NCBI GenBank assembly: GCA_016200825.1 | Contig: JACQEA010000109.1 | Coordinates: 1 to 10,121, forward strand | Source: Chloroflexota bacterium | GTDB taxonomy: Bacteria > Chloroflexota > Anaerolineae > UBA4142 | Length of the DNA stretch: 10,121 nt | Reading direction: 5' to 3' | Shown here: positions 6,862 to 10,121 of the stretch, piece after piece | Numbering within the stretch: the stretch's first letter is position 1 | Layout: each line of letters starts with the position of its first letter | The notes under the pieces: generated by a model | Databases searched by the model: none | Told to the model about the DNA's origin: nothing | What the model saw: the letters and a program-made list of their open reading frames with translations, nothing else | Program-made: the position numbers and the translations under genes

Positions 6862-7069
6862 AGTTGGAAGTAATGAATTGCACTTGGCCTAATGAACCAC
6901 TTCGTCCTGTCACAACCCCTGGGGCGTTTACTTTGTAATCATTGTGATAGCCGATGATTGAGGTAGAGCCAACCACAGGATACGGCCCTTCAATCATATC
7001 TTGCCTCGGCAGGTCAAACCCTCTTTGCAATTTGATGAAATCTTTGAAGGCTATTTTCTTCTGCGCCAT
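6857..7069 (-). pseudogene. hsdS: hsdS, N-terminal part (first 71 residues)
   Basis: The ATG at 7069-7067 lies 4 nt after the hsdM stop, the usual hsdM-hsdS spacing. The product starts MAQKKIAFKDFIKLQRGFDL and includes the TRD1 features YPVVGSTSIIG and GVVTGRSGSLGQVQFI, where HsdS TRDs are normally well conserved. After SNYW the frame enters the IS and adds a foreign tail (VNKLKYICDINKSK) before stopping at 6812, giving an 85-residue truncated protein. Alone it holds less than one recognition domain and no conserved helix, so it should not support an active complex. A weak Shine-Dalgarno suggests coupling to hsdM. Confidence 0.92.
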
Positions 7070-7073
7070 AGAG

Positions 7074-8624
7074 TTACGCCAACAATTTTCCTGTGTTACT
7101 GCTGATCCGCGATTCCAACTCGCTTGCTTCCACATTCAGCATTTCCAGTTCCTCGTTCAGTTCTTCCAAGCGTTCCTTGAAAACAAAATCGTCCGTTGCT
7201 TTTTCTGTCACGCCGACATAGCGTCCTGGGTTCAAACTCCAACCCTGTGCCTCAATCTCTTTCAGCGTCGCCACCTTGCAAAGACCTGCAACATCTACAT
7301 ACTTGCCTTTCGGAAATTTCGCTTTCATCAAATCGGCACTGCCGTTATCGGTCTCTGCTTCTTCGCCGCGATACAACCGCACAATGTTTCCCAGGAATTC
7401 AATTTGCGCTTCGGTGAATTCACGGTGCGCGCGGTCAATCTGGTGGTAAGTGTTGCGCGCGTCAATAAAGAGCATTCTGTCCTTGCGCGGCGTTTTGTTT
7501 TTTCCATTATCTAGAAACCACAGCGTGCAAGGCAAAGTAACGGTGTAGAAGAAATTTGAACCGACTGCGATCATCACATCCACTGCGCCCGCTTGAATCA
7601 TTTGTTTGCGTATTTCCAATTCAGACCCGCGCGCATCGCTCGCGGAATTCGCCATCACGAATCCCGCGCGGCCCTTGTTGTTCAGTGCGCTATAGAACAA
7701 CTGAATCCAAAGATAATTCGCGTTATCAATCTTGGGCATCCCGTACGGGAATCGCGCCTTGTCTTTCGCAAGGCGATCCTTATCTACTTTGTCCACATTG
7801 AACGGCGGATTCGCCATCACAAAATCAAACTTGCCAACGCTCTTGTGAATGTCGTCATAGTACGAGTTCGCCTCGCGGATTTCGCCGCCCAGCCCGTGCA
7901 CCGCCAGGTTCATCTTGCACAGCCGCACCGTCTCGGCGGTTTTCTCCTGACCATAAACCGCGATTTCGTCCACGGGCTTGCTTTTGTGATTCTCGATGAA
8001 CTGCGCGCTCTGCACAAACATACCACCCGACCCACACGCGGGATCGTAGATGCGTCCGTGAAACGGCTCGATCACTTGTACGATCAGTTTAACGACTGAA
8101 GTCGGCGTGAAAAATTCGCCGCCTTTGCGCCCCTCGTTCATCGCAAACTTGCCGAGAAAGTACTCGTAGATTTTTCCAAAGACATCGCCGCCTTGAGCGA
8201 GCGGAATGTCATTGAAATCGCGCACCAATTCAATGAGAATACTTTTGTCCAGTTGACGGAAATCTTTGGGAAGAACCCCAGCCAGCGCCTCGTTTTCTTT
8301 TTCGATGGCTTTCATTGTATTGCTTATCTCGCGCGCAACATCGGCGCCTTCGGGCAAATTGAGCAAACGCGCATAGCGCGCTTCGGGCGGCAAAAACATC
8401 GCGCCGCGCGCTTGATAATCGTACTTGCCGATGCCGCGTCGCCTCGTAGAGACGTCGCGATGCAACGTCTCCTCCGCCTGTGCGAATTTGAAATCAGCGT
8501 AGCGTAGAAAGATGAGACCAAGCACCGGCAGCGAATACTCGGACGATTTCAATTTGGAATTTGCGCGCAAACTATCTGCGGCATCCCAAAGTCGTTTTTC
8601 GATTTCGTTGTTGTTGGGATTCAT
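7074..8624 (-). CDS. hsdM: Type I DNA methyltransferase, M (HsdM) subunit
   Basis: This 516-residue N6-adenine methyltransferase pairs with HsdS to modify the recognition site. The helical HsdM N-terminal domain (IEKRLWDAADSLRANSKL) is followed by the GGEFFTPTSVVKLIV segment (168-182). The SAM-binding motif I is DPACGSGGMF (194-203) and catalytic motif IV is NPPF (272-275). The C-terminal coiled segment (RLEELNEELEMLNVEASELESRI) resembles the part that contacts HsdS. The frame is intact and the length normal. Residues 51-60 (EETLHRDVST) are encoded by a degenerate REP-like palindrome (8446-8474) in the N-terminal domain. It is first in the operon with a good promoter just upstream. With hsdS broken, methylation probably needs an S subunit from elsewhere or the half-S protein (inference). 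Confidence 0.96.
   Translation of the reverse strand: MNPNNNEIEKRLWDAADSLRANSKLKSSEYSLPVLGLIFLRYADFKFAQAEETLHRDVSTRRRGIGKYDYQARGAMFLPPEARYARLLNLPEGADVAREISNTMKAIEKENEALAGVLPKDFRQLDKSILIELVRDFNDIPLAQGGDVFGKIYEYFLGKFAMNEGRKGGEFFTPTSVVKLIVQVIEPFHGRIYDPACGSGGMFVQSAQFIENHKSKPVDEIAVYGQEKTAETVRLCKMNLAVHGLGGEIREANSYYDDIHKSVGKFDFVMANPPFNVDKVDKDRLAKDKARFPYGMPKIDNANYLWIQLFYSALNNKGRAGFVMANSASDARGSELEIRKQMIQAGAVDVMIAVGSNFFYTVTLPCTLWFLDNGKNKTPRKDRMLFIDARNTYHQIDRAHREFTEAQIEFLGNIVRLYRGEEAETDNGSADLMKAKFPKGKYVDVAGLCKVATLKEIEAQGWSLNPGRYVGVTEKATDDFVFKERLEELNEELEMLNVEASELESRISSNTGKLLA
8446..8474. repeat. REP-like palindrome, degenerate copy 3 (inside hsdM)
   Basis: GTAGAGACGT at 8446-8455 with the opposite arm ACGTCTC at 8465-8471. 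The outer three bases of the right arm and the centre have diverged. The core is identical to the two perfect copies at 4458 and 4786. It adds an in-frame stretch to hsdM. Confidence 0.7.
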
Positions 8625-8650
8625 ACTTTACCCGCGTCAAGAATATGAGT

Positions 8651-8678
8651 ATTATATGCAATGAGACTAAGAATACAA
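8651..8678 (-). promoter_or_regulatory. Promoter of the hsdM operon
   Basis: Minus-strand perfect -10 TATAAT (8656-8651) with TTGTAT (8678-8673) as a -35 box, spacer 16 bp. The expected start of transcription is about 20 nt before the hsdM ATG, giving a short leader. The -35 box is only a half match. Confidence 0.65.
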
Positions 8679-8700
8679 TCCCCTTGCGAATCCCAACCCC

Positions 8701-8722
8701 CTCTTAAGATTCTCTTAAGAAT
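8701..8722. promoter_or_regulatory. Two 11-bp direct repeats; possible response-regulator site
   Basis: CTCTTAAGATT (8701-8711) is followed at once by CTCTTAAGAAT (8712-8722). Identical 9-bp cores spaced by one helical turn are the pattern bound by OmpR/PhoB-type regulators. The site lies between two divergent operons: 22 bp upstream of the hsdM -35 box and 59 bp before the selenoprotein ATG. Which operon it controls cannot be told from sequence. Confidence 0.4.
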
Positions 8723-8770
8723 TTTGTAAGCCGCGCGCAAGCGCGACGCGTTATGTTCAAAAGGGACGGA

Positions 8771-8776
8771 AGGAGG
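8771..8776 (+). promoter_or_regulatory. Strong Shine-Dalgarno of the selenoprotein gene
   Basis: AGGAGG with a 5-nt spacer before the ATG at 8782. This fixes the start of the thioredoxin-like gene. No convincing sigma-70 promoter is seen between the direct repeats and this site. Confidence 0.8.
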
Positions 8777-8781
8777 CGAAC

Positions 8782-9414
8782 ATGAAAGCAGTTATCGCGC
8801 TGGGGCTGATTATAATCGCGATGATGTTTGGTGTGGGCGCGCTTGCGCTGACGTTCAACGCGTCCGATCGCGCCGCGCAAATTGAAACCGACGCGCCGAC
8901 CGATGCGCGCGCAGTCGCGCAAAGTGAGGAGCCGATGTCAACTGTGAAAGGAATTGTCGAAGCAATTGTTAAACCCCAAGGACCACTCGCACCGGAAATC
9001 GCGAGCGCAACGTGGCTCAATTCGCCGGCGCTATCGAGCGCGCAATTGCGCGGCAAAGTTGTCGTCATCGAATTTTGGACGTACGGTTGAATCAACTGTC
9101 GCAACAAAATCCCTAGTTTGAGGGATTGGTATAACAAATATCACGCGCAAGGGTTGGAAGTGATTGGCGTGCATGCGCCAGAATTTTCGTACGAAAAAGA
9201 AACCGACGGCGTGAAACGCGCGATCAAAGAATTGAATATTCCGTACGCCGTCGCGCTCGATAACGATTTCAAAATTTGGAATGCGTTCAAAGTGTGGGCG
9301 TGGCCCTCGATGTTCATTCTCGACAAGCAAGGTCAGATTCGATTTACGCACGTTGGCGAGGGCGCGTACGCGGAATCGGAACGAATGATCGCGCAATTGT
9401 TGAAGGAGAAATAA
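8782..9414 (+). CDS. Selenocysteine-containing membrane-anchored thioredoxin-like protein (UxxC), TlpA/DipZ-type
   Basis: Read through one TGA at 9088-9090 the frame gives 210 residues. Residues 1-25 (MKAVIALGLIIIAMMFGVGA...) form a signal-anchor, followed by a low-complexity linker and a thioredoxin fold from about residue 72. The active site reads EFWTYG-U103-INC106-RNKIPSLRDWY, where relatives of the DipZ/TlpA redoxin type have WTYxCINC. So the TGA stands exactly at the first catalytic Cys. The downstream part is fully conserved in pattern: GLEVIGVHAPEFSYEKE, and WAWPSMFILDKQGQIRFTHVGEG with the cis-Pro (P175). A hairpin at 9108-9127 fits a bacterial SECIS. It would act as a thiol/selenol oxidoreductase outside the membrane. 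The next gene starts 2 nt after the TAA. A nonsense mutation or sequencing error is the alternative, but the exact Cys position plus hairpin argue against it. Confidence 0.85.
9088..9090 (+). other. In-frame TGA, predicted selenocysteine codon (Sec103)
   Basis: The TGA occupies the first position of the redox motif x-I-N-C. Coding similarity to thioredoxin-fold proteins continues in the same frame on both sides. Decoding as Sec needs SelA/SelB/SelC and SelD, none of which is in the window. Confidence 0.82.
9108..9127 (+). promoter_or_regulatory. Predicted bacterial SECIS hairpin
   Basis: A perfect 7-bp stem, AATCCCT (9108-9114) with AGGGATT (9121-9127), closes the 6-nt loop AGTTTG. Two more pairs (A9104-U9130, C9105-G9129) may extend it past a small internal loop. 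The apical loop begins 24 nt after the TGA and has G at its second position. Known bacterial SECIS elements have the loop roughly 16-37 nt after UGA and a G among the first two loop bases, so both criteria are met. Confidence 0.75.
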
Positions 9415-9416
9415 AT

Positions 9417-9896
9417 ATGCGACCGTTTACATTTTTCTTTCTGATTGGACTCGCGGTACTTTTCAGCGCGTGTGCATCGAGCGCGCCATCGTCCGACGCG
9501 CCAGCGAAAAAAGAAACACCCGCGTCGGATGCGGTGATGAAAAAAGAAACCGCCGCGCCGGATGCGATGTTGAAATTGCCCGACCAAATTTTCGCGGCGC
9601 ATTTTGTGGACGCAACACCCAAACACGGCGAGGCGTTAGCAAAATTACCGGCGCAAGTTGTCATCAATTTCAATTTCACATTGAGCGATCCGTCTACGAT
9701 CACAGTATTGAAAGACGACAAACCAATTGACGCGGGCAAAGCCGTGCTTGCCGCGAACAAACTTTCCATGTCATCCAGTTTGCCAACTAGCGCGGGCGAT
9801 GGATTATTCATCGTCAAGTACAAAGCGTGTTGGCCCGATCGTTCGTGTCATGATGGGCTGTACGCGTTCAAAGTGGATTCCAATCTGCCAAAATAA
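9417..9896 (+). CDS. CopC-like copper-binding lipoprotein (candidate)
   Basis: This 159-residue exported protein has a hydrophobic N-terminus ending LFSAC, a lipobox-like site with C19 as the lipidated residue. An Ala/Lys/Thr-rich linker with a repeated KKET[PA]A unit spans about 24-52. The rest resembles the small beta-sandwich CopC/YobA fold: AAHFVDATPKHGEALAKLPAQVVINFNFTL, an NKLSMSSSLPTSAGDGLFIVKYKA segment, and a final DGLYAFKV strand. H62 matches the near-N-terminal copper His of CopC; C138, C144 and H145 (CWPDRSCHDG) replace the usual SADGHPVSG motif, so metal ligands may differ. AAGGAG (9403-9408) precedes ATG at 9417, 2 nt after the upstream stop, so it is co-transcribed with the selenoprotein. 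The family call is by pattern, not search. Confidence 0.75.
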   Translation: MRPFTFFFLIGLAVLFSACASSAPSSDAPAKKETPASDAVMKKETAAPDAMLKLPDQIFAAHFVDATPKHGEALAKLPAQVVINFNFTLSDPSTITVLKDDKPIDAGKAVLAANKLSMSSSLPTSAGDGLFIVKYKACWPDRSCHDGLYAFKVDSNLPK

Positions 9897-9913
9897 TTTC
9901 GCGCGTAAATCTG

Positions 9914-10121
9914 ATGAAGCCACTATTTCGTTTTTCTTTTCTGCTCGCTTTGCTCTTGAGCGCGTGCGCGCCGATTGAAACCGCGCCGGACAAAATAAAT
10001 CAGCTCGATCAAATCGCGCCCGCGCATTTTGTAGATTCGTCGCCGACGCATGGCGATCAATTCGCGCGCGCGCCCGCGCAAGTATTGATTAATTTCGATG
10101 TCGCGCTCCAAAATAATTCTG
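9914..10121 (+). CDS. Second CopC-like lipoprotein, paralogue of the preceding gene (partial, 3' end beyond window)
   Basis: Sixty-nine residues are visible from ATG at 9914. They start MKPLFRFSFLLALLLSACAP, a signal peptide with a good lipobox (LSAC, C18). The mature part is APAHFVDSSPTHGDQFARAP then AQVLINFDVAL. This aligns without gaps to AAHFVDATPKHGEALAKLP then AQVVINFNFTL in the gene just upstream, so the two arose by tandem duplication; the upstream copy has a longer linker. It starts 17 bp after that gene's stop with no strong Shine-Dalgarno. The putative metal-binding His in AHFVD is conserved. Role as for its neighbour: a candidate copper-binding or copper-delivery lipoprotein at the outer face of the membrane. 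Confidence 0.75.
   Translation, partial: MKPLFRFSFLLALLLSACAPIETAPDKINQLDQIAPAHFVDSSPTHGDQFARAPAQVLINFDVALQNNS

Noticed and set aside
7070..7135. Longer hsdS N-terminus starting at 7135 inside hsdM
   Set aside because: The added residues (MWKQASWNRGS...) do not look like HsdS; the ATG at 7069 gives the usual short spacing after the hsdM stop and a typical HsdS opening.
8731..8750. GC-rich inverted repeat (CGCGC/GCGCG) before the selenoprotein gene as a terminator or riboswitch
   Set aside because: Short alternating CG runs are common in this sequence, no T-run follows, and no known riboswitch pattern is seen.
9118..9414. Separate 98-residue ORF with a TTG start after the TGA
   Set aside because: It begins in the middle of the thioredoxin fold and its TTG is a Leu codon within the SECIS loop region; it has no ribosome binding site. 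It is better read as the C-terminal half of the selenoprotein.
9276..9416. Longer N-terminus for the first CopC-like gene (start at 9276)
   Set aside because: It would overlap the thioredoxin-like gene out of frame and hide the signal peptide. The ATG at 9417 has a good Shine-Dalgarno and is followed directly by a lipoprotein signal.
1..10121. tRNA, rRNA, attachment sites or replication origin
   Set aside because: I found no tRNA-like or rRNA-like stretch, no long direct repeats bounding the defence region, and no cluster of DnaA-box-like sites.

Overview
The window is moderately GC-rich bacterial DNA with many GCG/CGC codons, densely packed genes and three copies of a palindrome beginning GTAGAGACGT. 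Together with the gene repertoire this suggests a Chloroflexota-like (Anaerolineae-type) organism. That assignment is inference; there is no rRNA or other marker gene to fix it. TGA is an ordinary stop in several genes (hsdR and the PIN toxin's antitoxin), so the standard bacterial code applies.

Left and centre (1-8624, all minus strand) is a Type I restriction-modification operon that has collected extra genes. In transcription order it runs: hsdM (8624-7074); hsdS, split by an insertion sequence of about 1.1 kb (N-terminal part 7069-6857, IS 5743-6856, C-terminal part 5742-4811); a small HUH/Y1 (RAYT-like) transposase gene; an antitoxin and PIN-toxin pair; hsdR with a TTG start; and the start of a response-regulator gene whose ATG overlaps the hsdR stop. 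A clear TATAAT promoter sits just upstream of hsdM. The IS is flanked by a short duplication (ACTGG), and removing it with one repeat copy restores hsdS exactly in frame, giving a 379-residue protein. Palindromic REP-like repeats lie inside the RAYT-like gene and, degenerated, inside hsdM, both in frame; a third supplies the hsdS stop codon.

Right (8782-10121, plus strand, divergent) is a small exported-protein operon. The first gene encodes a membrane-anchored thioredoxin-fold protein whose CxxC active site reads TGA-Ile-Asn-Cys. A perfect 7-bp hairpin with a 6-nt loop carrying G at its second position lies at the expected bacterial SECIS distance after the TGA. I read this as a selenocysteine (UxxC) thioredoxin of 210 residues, which ordinary annotation would break into two ORFs. 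It is followed by two tandem CopC-like lipoproteins that share an HFVD-[AS]-[ST]-P-x-HG motif; the second runs off the window. The set suggests an extracytoplasmic copper or thiol-redox function. This selenoprotein operon is the most interesting part of the window.

The 157-bp gap between the divergent operons holds the hsdM promoter, two 11-bp-phased direct repeats that look like a response-regulator binding site, and a strong ribosome binding site for the selenoprotein.
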